Positions 28,625 to 37,426 of a stretch of DNA of 64,000 nt are shown here, in pieces. Position numbers and translations under genes: made by a program. How positions within the stretch are numbered: position 1 is the stretch's first letter; each line of letters begins with the position of its first letter. Source of the stretch: Runella aurantiaca (GTDB taxonomy: Bacteria; Bacteroidota; Bacteroidia; Cytophagales; Spirosomataceae); contig NZ_QPIW01000001.1 of NCBI RefSeq assembly GCF_003339505.1, positions 124,001 through 188,000 of the forward strand. Reading direction: 5' to 3'. The notes below the pieces were generated by a model. That model saw only the letters and a program-made list of their open reading frames with translations, was not told where the DNA came from and made no database searches.

Positions 28625-28759
28625 AATAAGAAGTGATAAAATCAACAACGATTTATTTTCTGATGGACGAAGCAGGCGCAAAAACGTCACTTTTGATTGC
28701 AAGTTTAAAAAATGTTTTATCGCGAACAAGAGGGATGTGGGTTAGCCACGAAAATCTTC

Positions 28760-28767
28760 TATTTTTG
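28760..28767 (+). promoter_or_regulatory. -7 element candidate for the aldo/keto reductase gene
   Basis: TATTTTTG matches TAnnTTTG 59 bases before the ATG at 28826. The -33 element is not evident. On the opposite strand TATCTTTG (28788-28795) could likewise serve the divergent M48 gene. Confidence 0.35.
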
Positions 28768-28825
28768 AAAAATTGAATACATTTCCTCAAAGATAGGATA
28801 TCCTGTGTTAAAAACACTTAATGAT

Positions 28826-29638
28826 ATGATTCCACTCATTACGCTTAATAACGGCATTACTATGCCGCAATTGGGACTGGGTATTTATGACCCACAACCC
28901 GACCAAGACATCAAACAGGCGGTGTTATGGGCCTTCGAACTGGGTTATAGACTGGTAGATACGGCCGCGGCCTACAAAAATGAGCGTGAAGTGGGTCAAG
29001 CCATAGGCCAAAGTGGATTGGCCCGCGAAGAAATATTTGTCACCACCAAAGTCAGGAACGAAGACCAAGGCTACGCAGCAACGTTGCGTGCTTTTGAGGA
29101 AAGCCTTCGGCAACTAAACACGGATTACGTGGATTTGTATTTGATTCATTGGCCAGTGAAAGAGCATCGAATCCAAACGTGGAAAGCGTTGGAGCAAATT
29201 TATGCTGAAGGGAAAGCCCGCGCCATCGGCGTTTCTAATTATTACATTCCTCATTTTGAGGAACTATGGCCCGATGCCGAAATCATTCCTGCCGTCAATC
29301 AGTTTGAGCTGAGCCCTTATTGCTATTTGCCCGAACAAATGCAATACTGTAGTCAACGAGGTATTCAGGTAGAAGGCTATGCGCCTTTGGTCCGGGGGCT
29401 GAAAGCAAACGATGCTAGGCTGGTACAAATCGCTGAAAAATACGGCAAAAGCACGTTTCAGGTACTAATTCGCTGGTCGTTGCAACAGGGTGCTATTACG
29501 ATACCCAAATCGGTGAGCAAGAATCGCTTAGCGGCAAATATAGATGTGTTTGACTTTCAACTTTCTGCCGAAGATATGGCCGAAATGAATACTTGGCACG
29601 ACAATACACGCGTTGCCGACGATCCGATGGATTATTGA
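28826..29638 (+). CDS. Aldo/keto reductase
   Basis: NADPH-dependent reductase of small aldehydes and ketones. The ATG at 28826 (270 residues) is preferred because family similarity begins at MIPLITLNNGITMPQLGLG; an in-frame start 7 codons earlier is less likely. Catalytic tetrad regions are DTAAAYKNEREVGQA (Asp and Tyr), VTTKVRN (Lys) and DLYLIHWP (His). The cofactor segment is TIPKSVSKNRLAAN. It belongs to the 2,5-diketo-gluconate reductase-like group; the substrate is not predictable. Confidence 0.9.
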   Translation: MIPLITLNNGITMPQLGLGIYDPQPDQDIKQAVLWAFELGYRLVDTAAAYKNEREVGQAIGQSGLAREEIFVTTKVRNEDQGYAATLRAFEESLRQLNTDYVDLYLIHWPVKEHRIQTWKALEQIYAEGKARAIGVSNYYIPHFEELWPDAEIIPAVNQFELSPYCYLPEQMQYCSQRGIQVEGYAPLVRGLKANDARLVQIAEKYGKSTFQVLIRWSLQQGAITIPKSVSKNRLAANIDVFDFQLSAEDMAEMNTWHDNTRVADDPMDY

Positions 29639-29644
29639 TTTCCC

Positions 29645-29677
29645 AACGTCGGCGAGGTTCACAACCTCGCCGACGTT
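29645..29677. terminator. Bidirectional hairpin terminator
   Basis: Perfect 15-bp stem AACGTCGGCGAGGTT / AACCTCGCCGACGTT with a CAC loop between the convergent aldo/keto reductase and DegT genes. Confidence 0.85.
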
Positions 29678-29686
29678 TTGCCGATG

Positions 29687-30814
29687 TTAAGAAAAACATT
29701 TTTTAATTCCATTCGTCACTCTTCCCAATTCCTCTTGCGTTAGGTTCGAACCAGAAGGAAGGCAAAGACCATTTTCGAATAATCGTTCTGATATACTTTT
29801 ACCATAATAAGGAGCGTCTTGGAAAATGGGCTGTAAATGCATCGGTTTCCACAACGGACGCGCTTCTATGTTTTCAGAAGCCAGCGCCAAGCGAATATTC
29901 TCGCGGGTGATGCCGCCCGTTAGTTTAGGGTTAACAACCATGCAACTCAGCCAACGATTGGAAAAACAGCCTTCGGCTTCGGGCTGAAATGTAATACCTT
30001 CAATACTGGACAATTCTCTTTCATAAAACGCAAAATTGGCACGGCGTTGGGCCACGCGCTCATCAATCACTTCCATTTGGCCGCGCCCGATGCCTGCGCA
30101 GATATTGCTCAGGCGGTAGTTATAACCGATTTCGGAATGTTGGTAATGCTGCGCATTGTCGCGGGCTTGGGTGGCTAGAAAACGTGCCTTTTGAATAAAA
30201 GCCTCATTGTCAGAAAGTAACGCCCCGCCGCCCGACGTGGTGATGATTTTATTGCCGTTGAAAGAAAGGACATTCAGCAACCCAAAACTGCCCATTTTCT
30301 TGCCTTGATACGATGCCCCCAAGGCCTCTGCCGCATCTTCAATGAGCGGAATGTCGTGCAGTTGGCAGATTTCCTGAATTTCGCGCATTTGGGCGGGCAT
30401 TCCGTAGAGGTGCACCGCAATGACCGCCTTCACGTTTTTCCCTTTTGCTTTTTCGCTTTTGATGGCCGTTTCGAGGGCGTCTGGGCTTATATTCCACGTA
30501 TCCAATTCCGAATCAACAAAAACAGGCGTGGCTCCCTGATACGCTATGGGATTGGCCGAAGCAGCAAAGGTAAATGATTGGCACAGAACCACATCGCCGC
30601 GTCCGACTCCCAGCAGGATGAGGGCCAAATGCAGGGCGGCCGTGCCCGAAGAAAGAGCCGCGGCATGACCCGCCCCCACGTAAGTACACAAATCCCGTTC
30701 AAATCCATCGACATTGGGACCCAGTGGCGCAATCCAGTTGGCAGCAAAAGCCTCCTGTACGTATTTTTGTTCGTGGCCGCTCAAATGCGGCGATGAAAGC
30801 CAAATTTTATTCAT
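29687..30814 (-). CDS. DegT/DnrJ/EryC1/StrS family PLP sugar aminotransferase
   Basis: A cytosolic 375-residue PLP enzyme of the kind that aminates nucleotide-sugar ketones in surface polysaccharide synthesis. The N-terminal GHEQKYVQEAFAANWIAPLGP matches the family, as does the ALSSGTAALHLAL segment. The Schiff-base lysine is K189 in SFNGNKIITTSGGG. No other polysaccharide gene is adjacent, so the sugar is unknown. The start is 67 bases from the divergent nagA start. Confidence 0.88.
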   Translation of the reverse strand: MNKIWLSSPHLSGHEQKYVQEAFAANWIAPLGPNVDGFERDLCTYVGAGHAAALSSGTAALHLALILLGVGRGDVVLCQSFTFAASANPIAYQGATPVFVDSELDTWNISPDALETAIKSEKAKGKNVKAVIAVHLYGMPAQMREIQEICQLHDIPLIEDAAEALGASYQGKKMGSFGLLNVLSFNGNKIITTSGGGALLSDNEAFIQKARFLATQARDNAQHYQHSEIGYNYRLSNICAGIGRGQMEVIDERVAQRRANFAFYERELSSIEGITFQPEAEGCFSNRWLSCMVVNPKLTGGITRENIRLALASENIEARPLWKPMHLQPIFQDAPYYGKSISERLFENGLCLPSGSNLTQEELGRVTNGIKKCFS

Positions 30815-30826
30815 TGTTCTTTGGAA

Positions 30827-30860
30827 AACTTCCCGAAAGTTCTACATCTTTCGGGAAGTT
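30827..30860. repeat. Hairpin in a divergent intergenic region, arms identical to another hairpin in the window
   Basis: Stem AACTTCCCGAAAG / CTTTCGGGAAGTT (13 bp) around an 8-base loop. It lies between the divergent DegT and nagA starts, where a terminator has no obvious purpose, and would be in one or both transcript leaders. The arms are the same as those of the terminator at 7443-7475. Confidence 0.7.
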
Positions 30861-30881
30861 CCCAAAAAAATCCACCAACCG

Positions 30882-32003
30882 ATGCACGCACTCACAAACT
30901 GTACTATTTATACTGGTGAAGAGGTTTTGACCAATTACGCCGTTTTGATTGAAAATGAAACCATCGTGGACGTAGTTCTACAAGAAGATGTTCCAAAGGA
31001 TGTATTTTGCTTTGATTTACAGGGGTTTGACCTCGTTCCGGGCTTGGTTGATTTGCAACTTTATGGCGGGAAAAACGGCTTTTTCGTACGCGATTTATCG
31101 GAAGAATCCCTCACGGATATGGTCCAAACGCACCGTCAGGATGGCACAGTAGGCTTGGTTCCGACGCTTTATTCTACCTCACATGAACGAATTTTAAAAG
31201 CAATCGAAGTAACCAAATCGTACATGGCAGCGGGTAAAATGGGCGTATTGGGCCTGCACATTGAAGGGCCGTTTATTAACTTTACCAAACGAGGGGCCCA
31301 CAGCGCCCATGCCGTACGCGTTCCAACCAAAGCGGAAATTGCCGAAATTATTGCCAGTTGTGAAGGTTTACTCACAATCATGACGATTGCACCCGAAATC
31401 TGGCCCGAAGAATTGTTGCAACTTTTGCAAGAAAGTGACATTATATTGTCATTGGGACACACCAACGCCACATACGAACAAGCCAAAGGATATTTTAACA
31501 GTGGGATTCAGTTGGCAACGCATCTATACAACGCCATGCGCCCCTTTGAAAGTCGCGAACCGGGCGTAGTAACGGCCATTTGGGATACGCCAACGGTCAA
31601 CGCCAGCATCATTGTCGATGGTTATCATTGCGACTATGCCACGGTGCGGATTGCCAAACAGCTCATGCGGGAGCGTCTTTTTCTGATTTCAGATGCTACT
31701 TTGGCCAAAATTGAACCAATGCGTTTTGAATTTGAAGATTTTATTGCCAACTACGATGGGCATCGCCTACTCAACGATGAAGGTAAGCTTGCAGGCTCAG
31801 CCATTACGCTCCTCGACGCGGTGCGCAACTGCATTCACCACGTAGGAATCCCCAAAGACGAAGCCTTCAGAATGGCCACTATGTATCCGGCCCAACACTT
31901 GGGCCTTGGCGATAAATTCGGCCGAATCAAAGCAGGTTATTCTGCCGATTTGATAGTATTGGACAGTAATCAAATGCCAAAAAGCCTCGGCACCTTTCGA
32001 TAG
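30882..32003 (+). CDS. nagA: N-acetylglucosamine-6-phosphate deacetylase
   Basis: Removes acetate from GlcNAc-6-phosphate in amino-sugar recycling. I start at the ATG at 30882 (373 residues); the longer upstream frame runs through the divergent gene and a hairpin. Metal and substrate motifs are present: HIEGPFIN, SLGHTNATYEQA, ATHLYNAM and LISDAT. Length is near normal, but the stop lies where an insertion-sequence remnant begins, so the last few residues may have been replaced. No nagB or transporter is adjacent. Confidence 0.9.
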   Translation: MHALTNCTIYTGEEVLTNYAVLIENETIVDVVLQEDVPKDVFCFDLQGFDLVPGLVDLQLYGGKNGFFVRDLSEESLTDMVQTHRQDGTVGLVPTLYSTSHERILKAIEVTKSYMAAGKMGVLGLHIEGPFINFTKRGAHSAHAVRVPTKAEIAEIIASCEGLLTIMTIAPEIWPEELLQLLQESDIILSLGHTNATYEQAKGYFNSGIQLATHLYNAMRPFESREPGVVTAIWDTPTVNASIIVDGYHCDYATVRIAKQLMRERLFLISDATLAKIEPMRFEFEDFIANYDGHRLLNDEGKLAGSAITLLDAVRNCIHHVGIPKDEAFRMATMYPAQHLGLGDKFGRIKAGYSADLIVLDSNQMPKSLGTFR

Positions 32004-32156
32004 TAAGTCCTTTTTATGCTCAGAGGAGGCCGCGTAATTGTTCTCTTCCAAATAAACATGGAGCACATCAGCCATTTTCTCCACACGCATCAACTCAAAA
32101 TAGGTTAGAATAAAATCAGGTAAGAGGTACTCTACTAAAGGCAGAAAACTTTCCAA
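32004..32156 (-). pseudogene. Remnant of an ISAon1-type transposase N-terminal protein
   Basis: The minus strand encodes about 52 residues with the typical start of the ISAon1 N-region protein (MESFLPLVEYLLPDFILTYF, then VLHVYLEENN and LLSKG). The frame then runs into the antisense of nagA, so the fragment is truncated at its 3' end. It is non-functional. Upstream, at 32192-32226, is a sequence that matches the terminal repeat of the other ISAon1-type remnant near 43.8 kb. A deletion or abortive recombination has removed the remainder of the element. Confidence 0.75.
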
Positions 32157-32191
32157 AACAGGCAGGGTTGATTAAAACACAAACCTAAAAA

Positions 32192-32226
32192 AATCCAACG
32201 CTCTCCACAAATTTTGGGATTGCTCC
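32192..32226. repeat. Terminal repeat of the ISAon1-type remnant (left end)
   Basis: This 35-bp segment aligns without gaps to 43843-43877, with 26 of 35 identical, including AATCCAA, CTCCACAA and TTTTG blocks. Relative to the two transposase fragments, one is the 5' terminus and the other the 3' terminus, consistent with inverted terminal repeats of related elements. Confidence 0.7.
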
Positions 32227-32268
32227 CAAATTTCCATTCTACAACTTTTTATCTTTCATTCTACAAGA

Positions 32269-32302
32269 AAAAAGCCTCAAAACGCATGTTTTGAGGCTTT
32301 TT
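32269..32302 (-). terminator. Terminator of tRNA-Lys
   Basis: 15-bp stem AAAAAGCCTCAAAAC / GTTTTGAGGCTTTTT around a GCAT loop, with flanking T and A runs. It lies 12 bases past the tRNA's 3' end on the minus strand. Confidence 0.85.
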
Positions 32303-32313
32303 TTGACTTTTTG

Positions 32314-32386
32314 TGATCCCGCTGGGATTCGAACCCAGGACCCATACATTAAAAGTGTATTGCTCTACCAGCTGAGCTACAGAATC
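32314..32386 (-). tRNA. tRNA-Lys (anticodon UUU)
   Basis: The minus strand folds as a 73-base tRNA: acceptor GATTCTG / CGGGATC (with G-U pairs), D-arm TAGCTCAGCTGGTAGAGC, anticodon loop CTTTTAA (UUU), variable loop and T-arm CTGGGTTCGAATCCCAG, discriminator A. CCA is not encoded. The TTT anticodon reads AAA and AAG. The neighbouring ISAon1 remnant lies just beyond the terminator. Confidence 0.97.
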
Positions 32387-32588
32387 ATTTTTTTACAATT
32401 TGGCGGTTGTTTCCGTGAATTGTGGTGCAAAAGTAGGCGAAACATGAATACGACGCAAGCCCTCAACTAAAAAAAAAATAAAGAAAAAATGGAAGTCAAC
32501 CTATATCAGCGAATTACGGTCAAAAAAAAATTTTATTTTTTTTAATTCACTATTCCACTGCGTTAGAAATCGGTCTAAAACTACTTAT

Positions 32589-32610
32589 TTTGAAAGATGA
32601 ATCTTTCAAA
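32589..32610. promoter_or_regulatory. 22-bp palindrome upstream of the FAH-family gene
   Basis: Perfect 10-bp arms TTTGAAAGAT / ATCTTTCAAA separated by GA, ending 47 bases before the ATG at 32658. It lies in an AT-rich leader region and has no following T run, so a dimeric regulator's operator is more likely than a terminator. The regulator is unknown. Confidence 0.6.
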
Positions 32611-32657
32611 CAATTGTTATTTCTCACAGAGATAGTTTTAAAACACCACCTAATTCC

Positions 32658-33512
32658 ATGAAACTTTTTCGTTTTGGCACTTTTGAACAGGAAAAACCGG
32701 GCGTAATTCTCCCCAATGGGCGTAAAATTGACGTTTCAGCCTTTGGTCAGGATTACAATGAAGCTTTTTTTGCAAGCAATGGTATTCAACGTTTGGCAGA
32801 ATGGCTGACCGCAAACGCAGACACCTGTCCAGAAGTATCCGATAGCATTCGGCTCGGCTCTTGCGTAGCGCGTCCTTCCAAAATAGTGTGTATTGGGCTG
32901 AACTACGCCAAACATGCCGCCGAATCTGGCGCTCAAGTGCCACCAGAGCCCGTTATTTTCTTTAAATCTACCACGGCGCTCTGCGGCCCGTTTGACAATG
33001 TCATCATTCCCCGAAATTCCGTCAAAACCGACTGGGAAGTGGAACTGGCCTTTGTGATTGGAAAAAAAGCCAGCTACGTCGATGAAGCCGACGCCATGGA
33101 TTACGTGGCGGGTTATGTTTTACACAATGATTATTCAGAACGTGAGTTTCAGCTTGAGCGTAGCGGTCAGTGGGTAAAAGGCAAAAGCAACGACACTTTT
33201 GCGCCCATGGGGCCGTTTATGGCAACCAAGGACGAAATTGCCGATCCGCACAAATTGCGCCTTTGGCTGAAAGTAAACGGCGAAATGCTGCAGGATTCAA
33301 ATACCGACGACATGGTATTTAAAATTCCTAAACTTGTTAGCTACCTTAGCCAATTTATGACCCTTCTGCCCGGTGATGTGATTTCTACGGGTACTCCGTT
33401 TGGGGTGGGTCTTGGTTTCAAACCTCCTCGCTACCTCAAATCAGGCGACGTGGTTGAACTGGGCATCGACCACCTCGGCACTCAGCGTCAGGTGGCGGTG
33501 GCGTACCAATAA
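32658..33512 (+). CDS. Fumarylacetoacetate hydrolase family protein
   Basis: A 284-residue FAH-fold protein. The first 60 residues form the short N-domain (MKLFRFGTFEQEKPGVILPNG). The catalytic domain follows, with the metal ligands in EPVIFFKSTTALCGP, DWEVELAFVIGKKA and YVLHNDYSEREFQ, and the STGTPFGVGLGFKPPRYL end. Family members hydrolyse or decarboxylate acylpyruvates; without pathway neighbours the substrate (acylpyruvate, 2-keto-3-deoxy sugar acid or similar) is open. It is a single gene followed by a hairpin terminator. Confidence 0.9.
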   Translation: MKLFRFGTFEQEKPGVILPNGRKIDVSAFGQDYNEAFFASNGIQRLAEWLTANADTCPEVSDSIRLGSCVARPSKIVCIGLNYAKHAAESGAQVPPEPVIFFKSTTALCGPFDNVIIPRNSVKTDWEVELAFVIGKKASYVDEADAMDYVAGYVLHNDYSEREFQLERSGQWVKGKSNDTFAPMGPFMATKDEIADPHKLRLWLKVNGEMLQDSNTDDMVFKIPKLVSYLSQFMTLLPGDVISTGTPFGVGLGFKPPRYLKSGDVVELGIDHLGTQRQVAVAYQ

Positions 33513-33541
33513 AATAGCCTTCAAGACACACCAAACATTTT

Positions 33542-33568
33542 GGCGGTTAGGGCCCAGCTCTAACCGCC
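33542..33568 (+). terminator. Hairpin terminator of the FAH gene
   Basis: Stem GGCGGTTAG / CTAACCGCC with a 9-base loop, followed by TTTC. It lies between the FAH stop and the DUF5916 gene. Confidence 0.7.
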
Positions 33569-33597
33569 TTTCATTCTTTATTATTACATCTTTTCAA

Positions 33598-35766
33598 ATG
33601 CTTCAAATGCGTCTGTTTCTGTGGTTTTTACTGTGTGGGGTAACGGTTTTTGCCCAAAAGAAAAATGAATCCTACCAATACCACATTCGGGAAGCAGAGG
33701 CTCCTCTCAAAATCGACGGTCTAGAAAATGATGCCGCTTGGCAAACTACCGAAACCGCCAAAGACTTCTTTATGATTACGCCGATGGATACCAGCCTGTC
33801 GCGCGCTAAAACGGAGGTTAAGATGTGTTATGATAAAAATAACCTCTACATCATTGCCATCAATTATAAGCCTGTTAAAGGCGCCCTTGTGGTAGAATCC
33901 CTGAAAAGAGACTTCAATTTTGGCAACAATGACAATTTTTTTATCGTTCTGGATACGTTTGAGGATTTAACCAACGGCTTTTCGTTTGGGGCCAGTGCCG
34001 CAGGCGCTTATTGGGACGGACAAGAGGCCGACGGGACATTCATAAACCTCAACTGGGACAATAAATGGCACGGAGCTACCAAAAACTACGACGACCGCTG
34101 GGTATGGGAAGCCGCCATTCCTTTTAAAAGCATCCGCTACCGCCCAGACCAAACCCGGTGGGGCATCAATTTCAGCCGTCTCGAACTAACTATCAACGAA
34201 AAATCGGCGTGGGCACCCGTTCCGCGTCAATTTCAATCGGCCAATTTGGGCTACGCAGGCGTATTGGTGTGGGACAAGCCCCTGCCTCCTGCGGGAAAAA
34301 ACATTTCGCTGATTCCCTACGCACTCACGAATGTATCGAAAGACCAAGTTAAAAAGACTCCTGCGGACTGGAAGCCGGCCATCGGTGGAGATGCTAAAAT
34401 TGCCCTTAACTCATCTCTTAACCTGGATTTGACCGTCAATCCAGACTTTTCTCAGGTAGAAGTGGATGTTCAACAAACCAATTTAGACCGTTTTGAACTA
34501 TTTTTTCCAGAACGACGGCAGTTCTTTTTAGAAAATGCCGACTTATTTGCCAGTTTTGGCTTTTCGACCCTGCGCCCCTTCTTCTCGCGACGTATTGGGT
34601 TGGGCGTTCCGATTTTATTCGGGGCAAGGCTCAGCGGTAAATTGGATAAAAACTGGCGTATCGGTGTTTTGGATACCCAAACCCGTGAGCAGGGGGATCT
34701 GCCCGCCCAAAACTTTGCCGTCGTGGCCTTACAACGCAAAGTATTCGCCCGTTCCAACGTCGGTATCTTGATGGTCAATAAAGAATCACTGGGCTATGAT
34801 GAGCAAATCCATAAATCAACGGGAAAATATAACCGCAACATAGGAGCCGAATTCAACTTGGCCTCCGCCAATAATATCTGGACGGGCAAGGCCACCGTGC
34901 TCAAATCATTCAGTCCACACCTGTCGGGCAACGACGTGGCCATTTCTAGCTTGCTCAACTTCAACAAAGCAAATCTCTTTTGGCAATGGCGATACGAATA
35001 CGTCGGTGAAAACTACAATGCCGAAGTAGGCTATGTGCCCAATGCCGCCCGGCGCGGGTACCAAATGGCCGTTCCCAACGTCGGCTATTTGTTTTTTGTC
35101 AATTCCCCAAACCTCATCAGCCACGGGCCTTTGCTCCAAACGACCTTGTTTTGGAACAAATCAAGTAAGTTGACCGACAATGAAACGACCTTGACCTACA
35201 CCTTTAACTTTCGAAATCGGGCTACTGGTGTCGTCGGTGTCGCTTCCAATTACGTACAGCTATTGGCTCCGTTTGACCCCACAAATACAGGCCGGGAGAA
35301 GTTAGCAGCTGGCACAAATCACAATTGGAAATCGGCAGGAATGGATTTCACCTCTAGCCCCCGCGCACGCTTGACCTACGCTTTCAGCGCCCGCTACGGT
35401 GGTTTTTTTGCCAACGGAACCCGCCTAAATTTAAAAACAACCCTCGGGTATCGTTTTCAACCTTACGTAGCGACCAAGTTTTCGGTAGATTATAACAACA
35501 TTCAGGTTCCTTACCTAAAAACCCCCGTTGAGTTGTGGCTCGTAGGCCCTAGGGTAGACATTACATTTACCAACAGTCTGTTCTGGACTACTTTTGTGCA
35601 GTACAACAGCCAAGCAAAAAACATCAACCTGAATACCCGCCTCCAATGGCGCTATCAGCCTGCTTCTGACCTGTTTATCGTGTACACTGATAATTATTTA
35701 CCCGAAAACCTAATGGTTAAGAACCGCGCCATTGTCTTAAAATTGACGTATTGGTGGAATGTATAA
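33598..35766 (+). CDS. DUF5916 outer-membrane-type protein with a CBM9-like N-terminal domain
   Basis: The ATG at 33598 (722 residues) begins a signal peptide (MLQMRLFLWFLLCGVTVFAQ); the longer upstream frame overlaps the previous gene and is unlikely. Residues about 35-220 resemble the CBM9-like beta-sandwich (PLKIDGLENDAAWQTTETAKDF, WEAAIPFKSI), and the rest is the DUF5916 region with alternating aromatic beta-strands (FELFFPERRQFFLENADLFA) typical of an outer-membrane barrel. In Bacteroidota such proteins are widespread, but their role is not known. Confidence 0.87.
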   Translation: MLQMRLFLWFLLCGVTVFAQKKNESYQYHIREAEAPLKIDGLENDAAWQTTETAKDFFMITPMDTSLSRAKTEVKMCYDKNNLYIIAINYKPVKGALVVESLKRDFNFGNNDNFFIVLDTFEDLTNGFSFGASAAGAYWDGQEADGTFINLNWDNKWHGATKNYDDRWVWEAAIPFKSIRYRPDQTRWGINFSRLELTINEKSAWAPVPRQFQSANLGYAGVLVWDKPLPPAGKNISLIPYALTNVSKDQVKKTPADWKPAIGGDAKIALNSSLNLDLTVNPDFSQVEVDVQQTNLDRFELFFPERRQFFLENADLFASFGFSTLRPFFSRRIGLGVPILFGARLSGKLDKNWRIGVLDTQTREQGDLPAQNFAVVALQRKVFARSNVGILMVNKESLGYDEQIHKSTGKYNRNIGAEFNLASANNIWTGKATVLKSFSPHLSGNDVAISSLLNFNKANLFWQWRYEYVGENYNAEVGYVPNAARRGYQMAVPNVGYLFFVNSPNLISHGPLLQTTLFWNKSSKLTDNETTLTYTFNFRNRATGVVGVASNYVQLLAPFDPTNTGREKLAAGTNHNWKSAGMDFTSSPRARLTYAFSARYGGFFANGTRLNLKTTLGYRFQPYVATKFSVDYNNIQVPYLKTPVELWLVGPRVDITFTNSLFWTTFVQYNSQAKNINLNTRLQWRYQPASDLFIVYTDNYLPENLMVKNRAIVLKLTYWWNV

Positions 35767-35804
35767 AAGTTGATTTTCAATGACCGCTAGTCATTAAAAT
35801 AGAT

Positions 35805-36506
35805 ATGAGTATTAAAGTAATTGCGTTTGACGCCGACGATACCCTTTGGGTCAATGAGCCTTTTTTTCAGGAGACTGAGCGTAAATTTTGCGGTTTGCTC
35901 GAAGATTACCTCCCCCACCACAGCATATCGGCGGAGTTGTACCAGACCCAAGTCCAAAATATTTCGCTGTACGGCTACGGCGTAAAGAGCTTTATTTTGA
36001 GCATGGTCGAAACAGCCCTGCGCATTTCCGAAAACACCCTCGGCGTACCTGTCATCGAAAAAATCATTGCGTTGGGCAAAGAAATGCTCGAAAAACCCAT
36101 TGAATTACTGGAGGATGTCGAACACGTCCTGCAATCATTGTCAGGACATTACAGGTTGGTAGTAGCGACCAAGGGGGATTTGCTCGACCAAGAACGAAAA
36201 CTGCGTAAATCGGGCTTGGAGCATTATTTTCACCACATCGAAATCATGAGCGAAAAGAAAGAAGCCGACTACCAAAAGCTCATCAAACACCTTGACATTG
36301 AGGCCGATGAATTTTTGATGATTGGCAATTCGCTTAAATCAGATGTCTTACCTGTATTGGCTATTGGTGGTCACGGTTTTCACATTCCATTCCATACTAC
36401 TTGGGCGTACGAACACATTGAGCACCGAGTAGAGCACCCAAATTTCCGTGATTTTACGACAATTAGTGAAGTACTTGTGCATTTAAGGCCCGATTCACAA
36501 GCCTGA
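35805..36506 (+). CDS. HAD-family hydrolase
   Basis: A 233-residue phosphatase-type HAD protein. The nucleophile motif is FDADDTLWVNE, motif II is VVATKGD, and motifs III/IV appear as K in SEKKEADYQK and MIGNSLKSDV. The helical cap (about residues 15-100) places it in the type I cap group. The substrate is probably a small phosphate ester but cannot be named. The gene starts 38 bases after the DUF5916 stop and may share its transcript. Confidence 0.87.
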   Translation: MSIKVIAFDADDTLWVNEPFFQETERKFCGLLEDYLPHHSISAELYQTQVQNISLYGYGVKSFILSMVETALRISENTLGVPVIEKIIALGKEMLEKPIELLEDVEHVLQSLSGHYRLVVATKGDLLDQERKLRKSGLEHYFHHIEIMSEKKEADYQKLIKHLDIEADEFLMIGNSLKSDVLPVLAIGGHGFHIPFHTTWAYEHIEHRVEHPNFRDFTTISEVLVHLRPDSQA

Positions 36507-36584
36507 GCAGATTCGTTTTTTGACGACAAATTTTTCCTACCTGAATCTGTTTATATACGTTTTCGGGCAGGATGATGTTTTCAT

Positions 36585-37424
36585 TTATTCTTCCAACCGA
36601 TAAAAACGCGTGGCGTTTTCTCCAAAAACCTTGGCTTGGTCGCTGGCCGAGAAACCGACGTTTATCATGTAGTCACGGACCAGTCCGATTACTTGCTCAT
36701 ATTCAGCCGCTACGAGGCACACCGGCCAATCTGAACCAAACATCAGTCGGTCAGGTCCAAATGCTTCAAAAACGACGTCGAGGTAGGGATAAAAATCTTT
36801 TTTTGTCCAGTTTTTCCAATCAGCTTCGGTCACCATCCCCGACACTTTACAATGAACCTGCGGTTGCGCTGCCAATTGCCGCATATAATTGGACCATGTG
36901 TTTAATTTACCGTCTTTGATGTACGGCTTAGCAATGTGGTCAACCACAAAATTTACCTGAGGCAACTCCCGCACCAAGTGCAGCGCGGCTTTGAGTTGGG
37001 TCGGATAAATCAGAATATCATACGTAAAATCAAAAGCAGTTAATTGTCGAATGCCTTTGATGACTTCGGGGCGAGCCAGAAAATCGTCGGGCTCGGCCTG
37101 CGCTACGTGACGAAACCCTTTAAGGAGTTCGTATTGTGAATAGTATTCGAGCTTTTCGTAGAGATTGGACGCCCGCAAATCCACCCATCCCACCACGCCT
37201 TTGACGAAGCTGGAATATTTTTCGGCCAAAGCCAGCAAAAAGAGCGTTTCGGCTTCCGATTGGTCAGCCTGCACGGCAACGCAACCGTCAACGCCGTTGG
37301 CTTGCAAAACGGGCCATAAATCTTCGGGTAAAAAATTGCGCTGAATACGCTTCATTTCGTCATTAATCCACGCATCGCGTACCGCGTCAAAAATCCAAAA
37401 ATGTTGGTGAGAATCGATAGTCAT
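36585..37424 (-). CDS. Amidohydrolase-family (L-fuconolactonase-like) protein
   Basis: A 279-residue TIM-barrel enzyme. The metal motif DSHQHFW is at residues 3-9, a conserved VDHIAKP segment follows, and MFGSDWPVC near the C-terminus carries the catalytic Asp. This pattern belongs to the amidohydrolase 2 group, whose best-known bacterial members hydrolyse L-fucono-1,5-lactone and related lactones. The exact lactone is not known. It follows the Kelch gene on the same strand after a repeat-filled spacer. Confidence 0.85.
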   Translation of the reverse strand: MTIDSHQHFWIFDAVRDAWINDEMKRIQRNFLPEDLWPVLQANGVDGCVAVQADQSEAETLFLLALAEKYSSFVKGVVGWVDLRASNLYEKLEYYSQYELLKGFRHVAQAEPDDFLARPEVIKGIRQLTAFDFTYDILIYPTQLKAALHLVRELPQVNFVVDHIAKPYIKDGKLNTWSNYMRQLAAQPQVHCKVSGMVTEADWKNWTKKDFYPYLDVVFEAFGPDRLMFGSDWPVCLVAAEYEQVIGLVRDYMINVGFSASDQAKVFGENATRFYRLEE

Positions 37425-37426
37425 TT

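Noticed and set aside
30714-30881. N-terminal extension of nagA (56 codons)
   Set aside because: It overlaps the divergent DegT gene's start and the hairpin at 30827-30860, and similarity to NagA begins at the ATG at 30882.
33400-33597. N-terminal extension of the DUF5916 gene
   Set aside because: It lies inside the FAH gene and its terminator; a signal peptide starts at 33598.
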